The translations under genes were made by a program, and so were the position numbers. The notes under the pieces were generated by a model. It worked only from the letters and a program-made list of their open reading frames with translations, was not told the DNA's origin and searched no databases. A stretch of 64,000 nt of DNA from Fasciolopsis buskii (Eukaryota > Platyhelminthes > Trematoda > Plagiorchiida > Fasciolidae), in assembly GCA_008360955.1 (NCBI GenBank), contig LUCM01004861.1:18860-82859 (forward strand). The letters run 5' to 3'. This document shows, piece after piece, positions 14,014-26,069 of this stretch. Numbering within the stretch: the first letter of the stretch is position 1; every line of letters starts with the position of its first letter.

Positions 14014-17000
14014 ACCATCGTCGTCATCATCATCATCGATCAGCGTTAAACAGCAACTCAAGCCCCCATAAACGCTGACGTTTCGCCATGGTTGCACGTT
14101 TCTACAAAAAGAGTGAATATCCAAAGGGCTGGACCTACGCAGGCGGGAAGAGATAAGATGATGCTGCAGACGACACACGGAAAATATTCTAACTGCACAA
14201 GCTAAAATTTCAGTCATTCTGATTCGCTAGAAAATGACAACACGATCGCCACTGTTCACGGCTCACTGTCACATTATTCGGCGCTTCCAGCCAGTTAGTT
14301 GACAAATCTTTCAGACCCCAGCCACGAAGGCGTGAGACACCTACTTTACCTAAGTTCTCTGTACATTTCCTCATCCCACGTTGCCGCGTCATCTTGTGGC
14401 CTCCACAGAGCTTCTTCCGTTCATTGGGATACATACAAAATAGGGCACGATATCGTAAAGGAGAATTCGACATACGCAACACGTGCCTCAGTCAGCGTAG
14501 TCAACTAAGTTTCATATGATGAACCAAGCTATTCGCAGAAGTGCTACCCAATACCAGATTCCTAACCTCTATATTACTCACCCGGTCACTCCATCCAATC
14601 CTTACACTAATATATAGATGTCGGCAACCGAAAACCTTTATCCGGCGAACATCTCCCACACGAATACTCCACGTCTCGCAACAGTACAACAGAACTGAAC
14701 GCACTGCAACACAGTACGCACGACCTTCAAATTCGGCAAAAGATCAGGCCGACGCCGCAACAGCTTCAGTCTAGAGTAAGCTGCCAGAGCCTTGGATACA
14801 CGCATACTTGCCTCCAGACCCGAGCTAACGTCGTTCGACACGCATCTACAAAGGTAGGTGAAACGGTCTACAACAAAAGTGCCTCTCCGCTAAGCACCAA
14901 GTTCAGCACTGATTTCGTCCAGCCCTGCAATAGCACTGCATCTTGAAAGGGAAAAGCACGTGTCAAACCGAGAAACCGAACTCGCGGATCTGTCTAGTGC
15001 ACGTTTTGCATGGTCCGCAGACTCGAACAGGCACATAACATCATCCGCATACTCTAGATCACATAGCTTACCTCCACTTCCCAGTTCGATTCCTACATCT
15101 TGGAGATCTGTAGTATCTTCCATCACCTCGTTCATGACGAAGTTGAACGGGAATGGAGAGATGGGACACCCTTGTCAAACGTCGCTGGTCGTTTCGAATG
15201 AACTTGAGAATTCACTGTATACCCTGACGCGACCATAGGTATGCGAGTACAATGCTCGCAACAGGTTTACGAAATTCACTGGCGTACCCTTCCCGTGGAG
15301 AACACTGAATAGTGCTGGTCGATCCGCGGAGTCGAACGCTTCTTCCAAGTCAAGGAAGACAACGATCGCAGAGCGGCAGTGTGTGGCACGTCCCGAATAT
15401 CTGTCGGACAGGGAATATCTGGTGGATGCAACCTCGACCTGGCCGAAATCCGGCCTGGTGTTTGCGGATATCACTCCCGCGAATCGGTGTCAAACGATGC
15501 AGCATTATCAAAGCTAACACCTTAGTAACTATCGGAACTAAACTAATCCCACGATGATTGCTGCAGTCACTCCGTGCACCCTTCTTGAAGATGGGCATAA
15601 TCAGTGACTCACTCCACGATAATGGGACGCGTTTCTCGTTCCAAGTACCACGAAGCAAAGAGGTAAGTGATTTCATCAGCAATTCTCCACTCAATCTGAA
15701 AAGAACTGGGGAAGGTCGTTGGGACCGGCTGCTTTTCTCCTCATCAGAAGCCGAATATTCGACTCCACTTTCACTTCCGTTGGGAGATCAAGTGACACCT
15801 CCCAAGGATTCACAGCTCCAGGCGTCGGACTAGATACGATAGCGCATGGCCAACTAAACGGATCCTTGAAATGCTCTGCCCAACGGTCCAGTCTTCCCTG
15901 TCTACCATGGACGAGCTCTCCATTTTTATCGCACACGACTTCGCTAACTGAAGTTCGCCGCCCACCGCGGTCACGCATAAGTTTAAACAGCCTTTCACTG
16001 TTACCTGAAGCGGCCGCTTCCTCCATCTCCTCGGCTACCTTAACCGAACAGTTTTTACAGTCATTCTTACGGCTTATGGTCAACTGACGCTGCAACTGTC
16101 GACGCACCTTATTCACTTCCTTGCAGTTAGTGAGCTGGTGTTTTCGCTCCATTAGACCCAGCGACCCTTGCGAGGTTCAGTGTCTCTGATGAACTATAGA
16201 TCTAGGACCACAGGCGAAGTCTGCTGCCAAATGAATCGCCTGATTGATTTTATTTCACTGCTCGTCAAAGTTCTTAGTTCCCCGGATAGTTTCTGTTCGT
16301 AGCGGTTGCGAACAGCCGAATCAGACAGACGTTCGATGGCCATTCGGGTTTGTGGCTTGCGTCCATGGCCGTTGATCTGCAGCATAAATCACATTAAATC
16401 TAATGCATAGTCCGAATCGACGTACGTGGTCCTGTACGATCTACTGCTCTGGACAGAACTGCACCAACGGTAGCTTACTGCGATATGGTCCATCTGACTC
16501 ACACTACCCGTCGAGCTGGAGCGCCATGTCGCTGTGTGACGCGAACTGTGCCGGGAATTTGCACTAGATTGTAATAAATGATTGTCCGCTTAGAACTGAA
16601 AAAGTTTTTCTCCATTATCTGTTTGCTGAGCAGGCAAGGCGCGTCACCCACCTAAACAGTAGTCCAATGCACTCAGTTTTCTAACATGTGCATCAAGGCC
16701 ACCTGCCACTAGTGCAACGTCAGAGCAAGGGTGACGAGGTTATCTTAAAACTCGTCTTTCCCCATGTCAGTAATGCACTTTGCCGGAGCGTATGCCGAGA
16801 TGACAAATAAACTGCGCCTAACACTACTTTCCTTCCGGACTCATCCTTGCAGTCTCACGGAGCGCAAGAGACTGTTAACCGGGACCCAGTCTCAAAAGGC
16901 CGCTTCAGCCTCCTCATTTAAGACCATTAATACACCACGTTGACCCGCATCTTCAGGTGCTTTGTATCCTGAAGTGCGAAAAATATCTTGACGAGACATT

Positions 17001-17190
17001 TGGTGCAGTTAGTTGCATTACTCTACTCGAATCCTGAATTCGTGTTTCGCCCACGCAGCAGACATCAGTCGAAAGTGCGTTCACTGCCAGTGCCAAGCAC
17101 ACATGTTTGCTGGCTTGCACGAGAGAGCACAAGTGTACATATTGAAGGAACCGAGATTCAGGGACTGAAGTTGTTTGGGAATATGTGAGT
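14014..17190 (-). mobile_element. Nearly full-length, inactive RTE-type non-LTR retrotransposon
   Basis: Read on the minus strand, the order is endonuclease, linker, reverse transcriptase, C-terminal region and tail. The 5' part (about 17190-16400) gives APE-endonuclease text such as 'CCVGETRIQDSS' near 17025-17060 and 'QMDHIAVSYRW' near 16470-16505. The RT has motif A 'FLDLEEAFDS' (about 15325-15355), motif B 'QGCPISPF' (about 15150-15175) and 'YADD' at 15040-15051. The C-terminal part ends near 14211. A 3' UTR follows and finishes in a GAT/GAC triplet run around 14014-14042, as RTE elements often do. A TGA at 15175-15177 replaces the usual Arg codon before motif B, and frameshifts break the ORF, so it cannot encode a working protein. 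The size (about 3.2 kb) is close to a full-length RTE. The 5' end is uncertain. Confidence 0.85.
14957..16946 (-). repeat. Left arm of a 1,990-bp near-identical inverted repeat
   Basis: This arm is the reverse complement of 28473-30462. A constant coordinate sum (45419) holds at both ends, so there is no net insertion or deletion across 1,990 bp. By eye I found one internal difference (15944 versus 29475, a Ser/Asn codon). The translations read in two overlapping frames are otherwise the same in both arms. Outside the arm the two RTE copies stay homologous but drop to roughly 83% on the 3' side and much lower on the 5' side. Confidence 0.9.
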
Positions 17191-17334
17191 TAGCAGAATG
17201 AAAACCACTTACAACACCCCATGACAATGAACCGCTGCCAGTATCGAGCGCGTTTTCGGCGGGGACAACATGTTTAGGTCGATCGAGCAACTACATCGCG
17301 TTGGAGACAAAGGAGACAGGTTGAATACCAGAGC

Positions 17335-17785
17335 TGGAACTTTGGGAAGCCGCATAATTATCACTACGCATTCTGAACGATGCAGTGTGCAGCACGGTCC
17401 TGATTATCCTGCGTGGCAGCCCATGCAGTATGAAATTATTTGTAGGCGTGTAACTCATGGGAAATAATGGACGGGTACTGCTAGGGAGTCCAGCCGCTAA
17501 GCAGAAGAACGATTAGGGTTCTCAACCAAAGCCTTTGGTTCTGACAAGAACCTGACCGCAAGGCGGTGGGGCATAGCAGAGTGGAGGCCCACTTACTTGG
17601 ATTGGTTATTCTTCCACTCGTTTTTCCGACAGAGCTGATAACTCATATCAGCCCTCAACTTGGAGGACAAGGAGACTGCTTCGTCAGGCCTCTACCCATT
17701 GACCTTCCAGGCATGATTGGATCTTCGGCTTGAGATAAGCCATCCTGTATAGCTCGTTGGATCATGGAGGCACGCAAGCCGTCAC
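17335..17785. repeat. Dispersed repeat, copy 2
   Basis: This is the partner of the repeat at about 4450-4880, in the same orientation and diverged by substitutions and small indels, with the landmarks listed there. It begins shortly after the 5' end of the minus-strand RTE copy and ends where the plus-strand CR1-like region may begin, so it could be the 5' untranslated part of either. No coding motif is visible in it. Confidence 0.7.
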
Positions 17786-18599
17786 ACTACGTCGAGGTGC
17801 AGTCTCGTTGTAGCAGGTTCTCAGCACCGCCGGTTCTATCTAAGTCTTTCGAAGTTTGGAATAGCGTGGTCCTGGGTCTTGCGGCTTTTCTATTTACCTT
17901 CATGGTGATTTTACCAGTGCCTTCAACTCTGCCTTTAAGACCTAGTGGATCACGCAAGTCCGTTGGGTCTCCTTCTCTCGCCATTTCTCCAAAGTACACT
18001 CCGATTCTGTTTCCAACATTTTGATTTACCCATAAACTATTCTCGACGATATTTTCCACAATTTGCCACCAGGCTTTTCCCCGCCTCTTGAACAAACTAC
18101 GACACTCTTCCTGCGATGTTTAGCTCTGGTCCTACCAATTTCATCAGCTTTAACCATATCTTCCATATTTCTGCCAACGTAGACAGAACTTTGGGTATTT
18201 TTTTCATTTCTCTCAGCCTACAGTTACCCATCCCCGTTGTTTCCCATTACCTCTTTTCTGACCACAATAGCCTTAAACCCTTTGTCCTTCTGAAGTAAAA
18301 GCAAATATAAAATTGCAAGCTATCTACCCTAGCCCTCCAAGCCTGCTTCTTGCTTCAGGTGCAATCCCCATTTGCCAGTCATGTCAGAAATCTGTCTGTT
18401 AGCCAGGCCATTGCTCCCCCGATCGTGCAGGACTCAGTAATGACTGCCCAATCAACATACCTGGTACGACAGTGAGAAGCCTGGATTTATTGAGCCCGCA
18501 GAAACTGATGGAGTCCTTCATGTTCCACTAGCATTACGGCCTCAGTGTTGCCCACTTTCTCCGTCCTGTTACGGATTTTCTGCCCTCCTGCGTGCTTTG

Positions 18600-21500
18600 A
18601 ATGGATGCCCTGCTTCGAACTTTACAAGTGGCGTGATCCTCACGAGGACTGCCACTTTCTGGGTGCACTTAATTACCAAGCCCTATTACGATCCACCACA
18701 TAAACCGCATCAGCGGGATTTTAGTGCCTACCCCGAAACAATCCCTACCAAAGAATTCCTTCTCTTCTCAGCACCTTTCATTGGGCCGCCTGCACTAGCC
18801 GTCCGAGCCCCGATTCACAAGCTGACAATGAATCAGCATCATTTGCGGCACATATGATGCCCTCCACGCTGGCTATTTTCTCACTTGCCTTTAACCATAG
18901 TGGTAAACCGTGTTCTCCGGTCTTGGCCTGTTCTATATTGCAAGCGGGGAGATGGACGAAAATGCTAAATACTAATTTATTGGGAGCTCAACCAAACTCA
19001 CGCTTTCCTCAAACTCGTCCCTGCTACATTGACCCTTTTGTGATTCCTTAATGATTCTGATTAATTTGGCCAACCATTTAAATGTATATGAAAACAAGGA
19101 TCATTTTCTTCCTTTTTCTAATGGCCGCCACACTAGTCGGAGCAGTGATGATGATATCTTGTACTCGATTTATCGATCCACTCCGTTCGATCCCTGCTGC
19201 GCAAAATTTCGACATGGGAAATTTTTCCTTTCACATACCCGTCAACCTGGTATGCATCCGCGCGGATCCCTTCAAATGTGCCCAACAAAATCCAAACAAA
19301 TTATGGCGTCTGTAGCTGCCGGTATAGTCCCACTGATCTTCATTCTTAATATTCCGCAGCACTGTGAGTCTCCGCCTACACCGCTGTTCACATCGCCCAC
19401 ATTAGTTCCTTGGAATTTTCTGTTTCCTTCAAGTAAGTGTGTTGTATTTACACTGCCTTCCCCAATGCGATCTGTGATCATGCATCCCGTATGCCGTTCA
19501 CGATGCTTCGAAAAACATGCCCCTACAATCATTGCTACTATTGAATTCAAGTTGCCTAACATCAACAACCCATTGCCTGTACATCACCTCTGAGGGCTAC
19601 GTTTCTGCCAACACTCACAACACAGACCTGCAACCCCTCTGCTTGATTCGTTGAGGATTACCATTCGGTCCACGCAAATGACCTTGCTGGGGTCGAGAAT
19701 CTCTACATGGATTTGCCGAAAATGCCAGCCCTCAAAGCCCAGGAGTTCGACTAAACCCTACCATACATCCATTGAAATCGGACTGCGCAAAACCCAGCCC
19801 GCATAAGCTCACTCTAAGGAACTGTACGGTGATGGTTTCAACTATAGGCTTCCAGATAGCGCCCAATGATTGCACAGTTCGGTTCTTCGATGCAGAGCTA
19901 GCTCCTTGAACACAACCGCTGAATTGGTGGTCAGTTACCTTAAGCAAATCACCCTTAATATTATTTATAACGGGTGGCTGATGTTGTCCATCCGTCCGAA
20001 AGAAGCCAAAAATGCACTAGCATCGTGAATTGGGTCATGATCACTGACTGACAAGAGCAAGGCAATTAGAAATTCACCATATCCTTATGCTCCGGGCACG
20101 TTCGTTCAACATTTATGTTTGTTAATCCAAATGCCTTTTCTGTAAATCTTCAGAGTTTATATTTTATTCCAGTTGTTTCGACTTTTACCCTACCGGCTTA
20201 TCTGTTCTCATTACATCCTCAAAAAACGCATTTTATCACTAAAGATCTTTGCTTCGTTCCGATTTATGTACTTGCCCTCTCACGCCGATCTGTCATTGTT
20301 CGATTTCTTTGGCTATTGCGCAGACCTCGCTGAGCATCCTGTCTACCATGAGCGTCGTCACAAATTATTCACCATTCAGTTCAAGCTTTGCACTTTCTCG
20401 GCATTTTTTGCAATAAGCCCAAACCTGGTTTTCCGACCACACTTGGCTCTACAAACTCTCCCGGGCAATTGATTTCACATTGTGTTCCAATTAATAGCAC
20501 GCTGAGAACCCTGAACAACCTCCTCACTCGCGTTGACAGGCGTTGTAATCCGCAACATCCCCTCATTTTTTCGTGAAAATCCACGGCTATTTGCTTGGAT
20601 ATGGGCAGGATGGCACTGCGCCCCCATTTACCATCAATTTTGATTTTTACTTTTCGTTTCTGCTGCTACTTGGTCCTATTGTTTCAAAGCTCGCTCGCTG
20701 CCCAAATCGTCAGCTATTCCGAACTTCACCATATTCAATAACTCACGCATAGAGTCCTCTGTAAACATCGCAGAAGCATTCAATACATATTTCCCCTCTA
20801 TTCTCATTAATGACAATCGGCCAAATTCCGAAATCCACCCTATGTTCACTTCCGTCAGATTATCCTCCATTTCATTCGACGTTGCTGGCATCATGACAGG
20901 CCTGGCCCTGATGGCCTCCCACCAGTCATATTTCGCACCCCTGGTCCACATCTTCCACTGCTCCTTTCACGTCTGTTCTTGCTCTCCATGTTTGGAGCTA
21001 CTATTCCGTCGCAGTGGAAAGCCTCCATTATTGTTCCACAAAAAGGGCTTTACGGATGAACCTGAAGCCATTCGCCCCACTTACCACACTCTAGTTCTGT
21101 TCAGGCTTATGGAAAAGATTGTTAAAGTACAGCTGGCTACTAATCACAACCTTACCAACCCTTCCAAACCAGGCTCCCTGGGGGCCCGACCTGGACTCAG
21201 CTCCCAGTTTGACTCTTGAACCTAATTACCCAGAGTGCTGATTCTCACCGGTTGATGCTCATAATCTTTGTTGACATGCCGAAAACGTTTGGCCGCGTTT
21301 CTAACTCTCGAATCTTGGTAAGAATTGGGATTTATGGAATAAGAAATCCCCTCTTATCTTGGCTATCATCCTACCTTTCTGATTGATTTCAGGTAGTCAA
21401 TATTAACGGTTTTCGCCCAGCTCCCTGCTATTACCAGTGGGGTCAGTCAAAGAAGCGTCTCTTGTCCTCGCCTATTCCTGTTATACATAAATGATATCTT

Positions 21501-22316
21501 TAAAGTTAGTCATCATGGAACACCACTCCTGTTTGCCGACGGAATTAAATTAGTCTATCCTTTTAAGGCTGTTTCGTTTAGCTCCACTCTTGCACTTATC
21601 AATGAAGACCGAGAGCCTCTTGATAACTGGTGTTCCAAGTGGATTATGAAATTCTCTGCTGATAAAAGTTCTCTAATAACATACAAATACCATGTTCCTC
21701 CGGGCGCCCTCTCCATAAACGGCATGCCAGTTCTTGTATCAACCAAGGTTAAGGAATTAGGGTTCCAATACTCCTGCTCTTTCAACTTCCATGAGCAAGT
21801 CCTCCACCGGACCGCTGTAGCTGAAGGAATCGCCACAGTGATCTCAAGGGCATTCCGCACTCAAGACTGCAGAATTATCACTTTCAAGTCCCATACTATG
21901 CCCTACCTCTAGTACTACCCAATTATCTTCACACATATGGGTAAAGTTGATCGAATTGCAATCGAAAATGTGCGGCGGGCGTTCACTAGAGACCTACTAG
22001 GCCCCTCATATAGCCTAAACTACAGAGCCAGATGCAAATTGCTCGGAAGTGAACCACTACGGCTTCGTCGAGTCATAATAATAATGTTTACTCTACTACA
22101 AACGTCATGTACGACGCTGGTAGTCCCCCATATCCACCTCGTAGTAGATACTACTAGTTAAGAATACCCCTGACCCGACTATCGATCAGAACGAAATCCT
22201 TTACCGTTGCTTACACTAAACTGTGGAACAAACTCCCCGGTTCCCTGACATTATGTCCAAATTTAGCCCAGTTCAAAGCCCAGCTGACAGAGTCACTGGA
22301 CTTCCCTCTTAATTAA
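18600..22316 (+). mobile_element. Inactive CR1/Jockey-like non-LTR retrotransposon
   Basis: The 3' half is clear on the plus strand across several frames. A pre-RT segment occurs near 20760-20920, and a motif of the P-G-P-D-G-L-P-P type near 20895-20920. 'SQWKASIIVPQKG' follows near 21005-21045 and 'LFRLMEKIVKVQLAT' near 21096-21140. Motif B-like text ends in 'LFLLYINDIF' (about 21475-21503), and the catalytic box is 'FADG' at 21532-21543. The RT thumb region (21646-22150) leads to 'LWNKLPGSLTLCP' before a TAA at 22314-22316. The second catalytic Asp is Gly, and stops and frameshifts are frequent, so it is dead. The part before about 20700 should hold ORF1 or endonuclease, but I could not recognise domains there; a 180-codon frame at 19051-19593 has no motif. 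The 5' limit is a guess. Confidence 0.75.
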
Positions 22317-22319
22317 CCT

Positions 22320-25250
22320 GACGCTAGCAAACATTGGACTAGTCGAGGATTACGAACATGGATTAGAATTCTAGCTCATGACCGAGTCTTTGCTGAGATC
22401 ATCATCTGGGATTCGGCTTCACCTCTTCTTCATCTCCTCGCACCTCCAAGCTAATGCGCCTTTTGATCTCCCTTTTAGTGATGTACCCTCATCACCAGTG
22501 GCTTAGGCGACTAACTTTCGAGACTCTCAACGTGGGCTGAAGAAAATGTCTACGTACTTCTTAGCGGGCCCATGCTCTCATCACATTCCTTGTACTTCTC
22601 GCTTCTGTTGTCACCTTATCTTCTTTACTGGCTTGGCAGGGCTGAATAAGTCATTCCTTATGGCCCCAAACCTTCAACTGCCCCTAAAACTGATACCAGA
22701 GCTCAATTTTTGTTACCACATTTTACGGAATAGATACACTATTTTGCAGGTATGCTGTTGCGATCCAATAATCACCGTAACCCCAAGCCGGCACCCAAGC
22801 CAGACTACTTCGCTCTTTTGCGATTCAGATCTTGCGCCCGGAATATACGCGCTATTACATTTTCCGTCCTCGTAATTGCAGTTCTAAATCTGCTATCCTA
22901 CCGCTCCTTCTAGGAACCTGCTAGCTAGAACTGGCGCTCGAGTACTGGCCTGTTCAACCACGTTGGATATCTTAACTCGCATCTTTGAGATTGGCCGAAG
23001 CGCGATTACTAGTGTTTCCGGAACGGCTCGCGTACCTCACATTCCACACTCGTACTGATGACTAAAACCAAAAGTTGCGACAACAAAAAACAGGATAGAG
23101 GACATATTTTGCTACTGTATTTAAGGAATGTTCTTAAACGAAAGTTCTCTTATATGACGCGCCTCCAAGTAAAGCTTACCGCCATCCGCATGTAAATACA
23201 GTCACTATTCTTATGGGTTCCATATCCGAAGCCTCATAAATTTCCTGCAGATAGGTTGAGACAATCGCATTGCTTTGCAACACCTGATTGCACTCTCCAA
23301 CATTTTTCCCGAATAACTCAAGGTCCCACTTGTCGTACATTCTTATGATATTTTAATTAGGCCCTTGCACAAGTTTCGGGTGAGAACTAGCACTTCCTCA
23401 TGCTGAGCTCGACCTGTGTATTTAAACCCGACAGGGGGCCTGGACAGTTCATCTAACAGGCGATTCGTTGAGAAGGGAAGTAAACGGTTCATGACATCGC
23501 TTTATGGGATGAGTGCTGGAGGCCCTCGAAATTAGGTTTCATGTTCAGACAGCAAGTTACTGGGCATTTGTGCTCAGGATTTCGTCGCTTAGATGGAGAT
23601 TTCAAAGCTGCCGAAAGGTTTGGAAATTTCCATTTTAAGAAAACCAACTTGCTCGGATACTTTCCGAATGAGTGCCTGCGAATGGTCATGGCAGCCAAGC
23701 AAGTAATCACCTTGCCAATTTAAGGGGGATATCCAGTCACGTTAATCTGGGGCGTACCATGCCATGACTAAGCCTAAAAAGGATCCGTTTTGTTCTTCTC
23801 TGAATCATATGAAACTTTCTACTTCCCATGCCCGAAATCTTCAGCGAACAAGCTCTAATATCAGCTTTCCTAGGTAAGCTCGGGTCAGCTAGCTCTGATG
23901 TGACCTGCGTTGGACGGGCTGAAGTTGCCATGGATTTGGGAGGTGAGTGAAACTTTTCCGAAGACCTAACAAGTCAAGTTTCATGACAGGAAACCGTCTC
24001 CAGTTTTGCAGACCGGAGGTCTGTATCCCACGCCAAGAAGTCCTTTCCATATTGCAAAAAGGAATTTGGGGGGCAAAACAGCCGGCTTGTCCAGAAGCCA
24101 CGAGGCTAACTAACAAACAGGGATTAGCTTTCCTGAGAGTGGGATGCCTGGCGTACTCCAGGTCATTCTGGGGCACTGAGCTGACGCCTCTTGACCGCAC
24201 TTCTCGCACTGTCTAGGGATCATTAGGCGCTTGCGGAAAAAACGCTTGAGCGGATTCTCAGGATTTATGGCGGAACTTTGGAGGAATCTCTTCCAGGAGA
24301 TGGCGGAGTGGAACGGGGCAGGTTGGCGGAAGTCATGGGTTAATGTTACCGGTTCGTAGGCCCGCGACCTGAACGAAGAGGGCGTGGACTCCATACGGGA
24401 ACATCCAATGATCTGGGAGTAGGATAGCCCGGGGTTTGTCTGCTCCTCCAAATTTCGGAGATGGCTAAGCCAACGGTAGTTTGGGGTAGGGTTGAGTATT
24501 CCCGATATCGCGGACCTGCGACCCACGTGGGTTTTCCAGCACATTTCGTCATTATGAAGGGGATTCCGGGTTTTCTATGGCCTCTAGCCATTTACCTGGA
24601 TGGGAAGCTTTCCATGTGAAGCATGTCGCAAGAGCACGGTATCCGAGTCCAGTAACCTCATTAATAGGAAATTTTTTGCTTGTTAGCCTGCCCCCTACTA
24701 TGTTTGGGTGAATATTTCATCTCTCACTAGGGCTGCTGTAGCATTTCATTGGGAAATTTTCAGTTTATTCTGGAAATATCAAATTTACAAGAAGCCTTTT
24801 GATATGACAACCGGAAGGGGCAACAAAGAAAAGCAAACCGCGCGTATTATGAAATACGTCTCTCTGATGGAGAGCACAGCGAGACCGACCAACATTAGGC
24901 ACACGAGGGTGGGTGCAAGTTCCTGTGCATGCTGTTGAAGGAACTTTATAGCCTTGATTGACCCTTTGGGTCATTCCCTTCCGATCTAACCTAAGCTGAT
25001 CTGGACGGAGAACTGGCCCATCGAAAACTACAGCTCTTTGGTACATCAAACCCACTGAAGCGCCAAGAATATTGGGAAAAAATATTAAAGCCAAGTAGGA
25101 GTGGGAGACTATCGTTTGGCCATTTGTGACGATCCTCCCTTTCGCAAGCTGAAGTAAACCGAAATGACTGCAGGCTAAATGTGAACTGAACAGTGCAAGG
25201 CTGCTGACCAGAAAGCCCAAGCCTGCAGTTTGTGGAATTCTGTCAGAAAC
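22320..25250. other. No recognised gene; GC-rich open segment at 23.9-24.6 kb
   Basis: Immediately after the CR1-like ORF comes its probable 3' UTR. Further on, 23889-24591 is GC-rich and open in several minus-strand frames (frames of 106, 144 and 81 codons that overlap). This suggests low stop density rather than a real gene, and no motif is recognised. A 168-codon minus frame at 24765-25271 likewise has no motif and overlaps the CR1 relic. Confidence 0.35.
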
Positions 25251-25254
25251 CACG

Positions 25255-25480
25255 TTTGGGTTCCCTTGCATACAAGGTGCTAGTCAGACCACATTTAGAA
25301 TACTGCGCAAAGTAATGACCCATCTTGAAAACGATTTGACCTTCCCCGAGGGTATCTAAAGGCCAGCCACCAGAATGGTTAAGGGATAAAAGCGCAAGCA
25401 GTAACTGATGAGGCTCAATGAGAGAAGGTCCGGAATTTTTTGACCGGGGAGTTCAATATCCTGAAGCGCTGCCGGGGGCA
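25255..25480 (+). mobile_element. CR1-like retrotransposon relic (RT C-terminal fragment)
   Basis: The plus strand reads 'AYKVLVRPHLEYCAK' around 25277-25315 and then decayed text up to about 25480. The string Y-K-x-L-V-R-P-H-L-E-Y-C is characteristic of the thumb/C-terminal part of CR1/Jockey-type reverse transcriptases. The following codons contain stops. It is a small, old fragment, unrelated in frame to the gene that begins at 25978. Confidence 0.6.
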
Positions 25481-25489
25481 GACCTTGAA

Positions 25490-25930
25490 TACATACTCAA
25501 TTGCGCCGTCGAACGTAGAAGCTCTGGCAGATCAGCCCCCGTTTAAGTGTGCTTGCATACATCACCTGATCTGGAATGTTCATGGGCTTTGAAAAAGCCC
25601 TCATCAGTAGCAGTAACTCATGAAGGCGTAAACACACGTAAAGCATCACAAGATAAAATGAGGTGCGAAAAATATTCTCGATATTAACAATTGAAGATGC
25701 AGCGGTTTACAACCGTTGAATCCTCCGCATAAAATCGAAGGAACTCTGGAAGTTCGATTGATCGGTTAGGTCAATAGTGTCCGGCTCGAACTGGGCTCAA
25801 CCGAACTCAGCTTGTTTAAGTGGGGGGAACCATCTTATTTGATTCAACCGCTTTGGCGGGTGCTGCTGGGGCTAACTGTTTCCGTTTTCTTGTCCTACTA
25901 TGTTGATTTTATTTCTTTTTCTGTAAATTT
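25490..25930. other. Presumed upstream region of the spliced gene
   Basis: This stretch lies between the CR1 relic and the first recognisable exon. No TATA-like promoter stands out. A pyrimidine-rich stretch (about 25885-25925) precedes an AG at 25947-25948. That AG could be a 3' splice acceptor for an upstream non-coding exon, or a spliced-leader trans-splice site as used by flatworms. This is inference only. Confidence 0.3.
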
Positions 25931-25934
25931 CAAA

Positions 25935-25991
25935 ATGAAATCTCGCAGGAGAGATATTAGGTTAGCTTATTTGGATCATGCTTACCCATAA
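25935..25991 (+). other. Possible short upstream ORF (18 codons)
   Basis: An ATG at 25935 opens an 18-codon frame that ends at TAA 25989-25991 and overlaps, in another frame, the proposed main start at 25978. If the transcript begins upstream of 25935, this uORF would lower initiation at the main ATG. If trans- or cis-splicing joins at 25949, the uORF start is removed from the mRNA. Nothing in the sequence decides between these. Confidence 0.3.
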
Positions 25992-26069
25992 TAGGACTGT
26001 CCGCAAGTCCGGGCCACCTGTGTCGCGCAATTTGACAGGCGTGTCAACACGAAATCTGCGAGCCAAAAG
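25978..26069 (+). CDS. Exon 1 of the nine-exon gene (start codon)
   Basis: ATG at 25978-25980, with an in-frame TAG upstream. It ends AAAAG before the donor GTATTT at 26070 in phase 2. It encodes residues 1-30 plus two bases, an Arg/Lys/Ser-rich peptide ending 'STRNLRAKR' once joined. Intron 1 is 134 bp. Confidence 0.65.

Noticed and set aside
15350..16152. ORFs on both strands of the RTE cores (also 29267-30244) as separate host genes
   Set aside because: They are fragments of the RTE ORF or antisense shadows. RT and linker motifs fall only in the element-strand frames.
19051..19593. 180-codon plus-strand ORF as a gene
   Set aside because: It has no recognised motif, overlaps frames on the other strand, and lies inside the presumed 5' part of the CR1-like element. 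It may be ORF1 remnant but cannot be supported.
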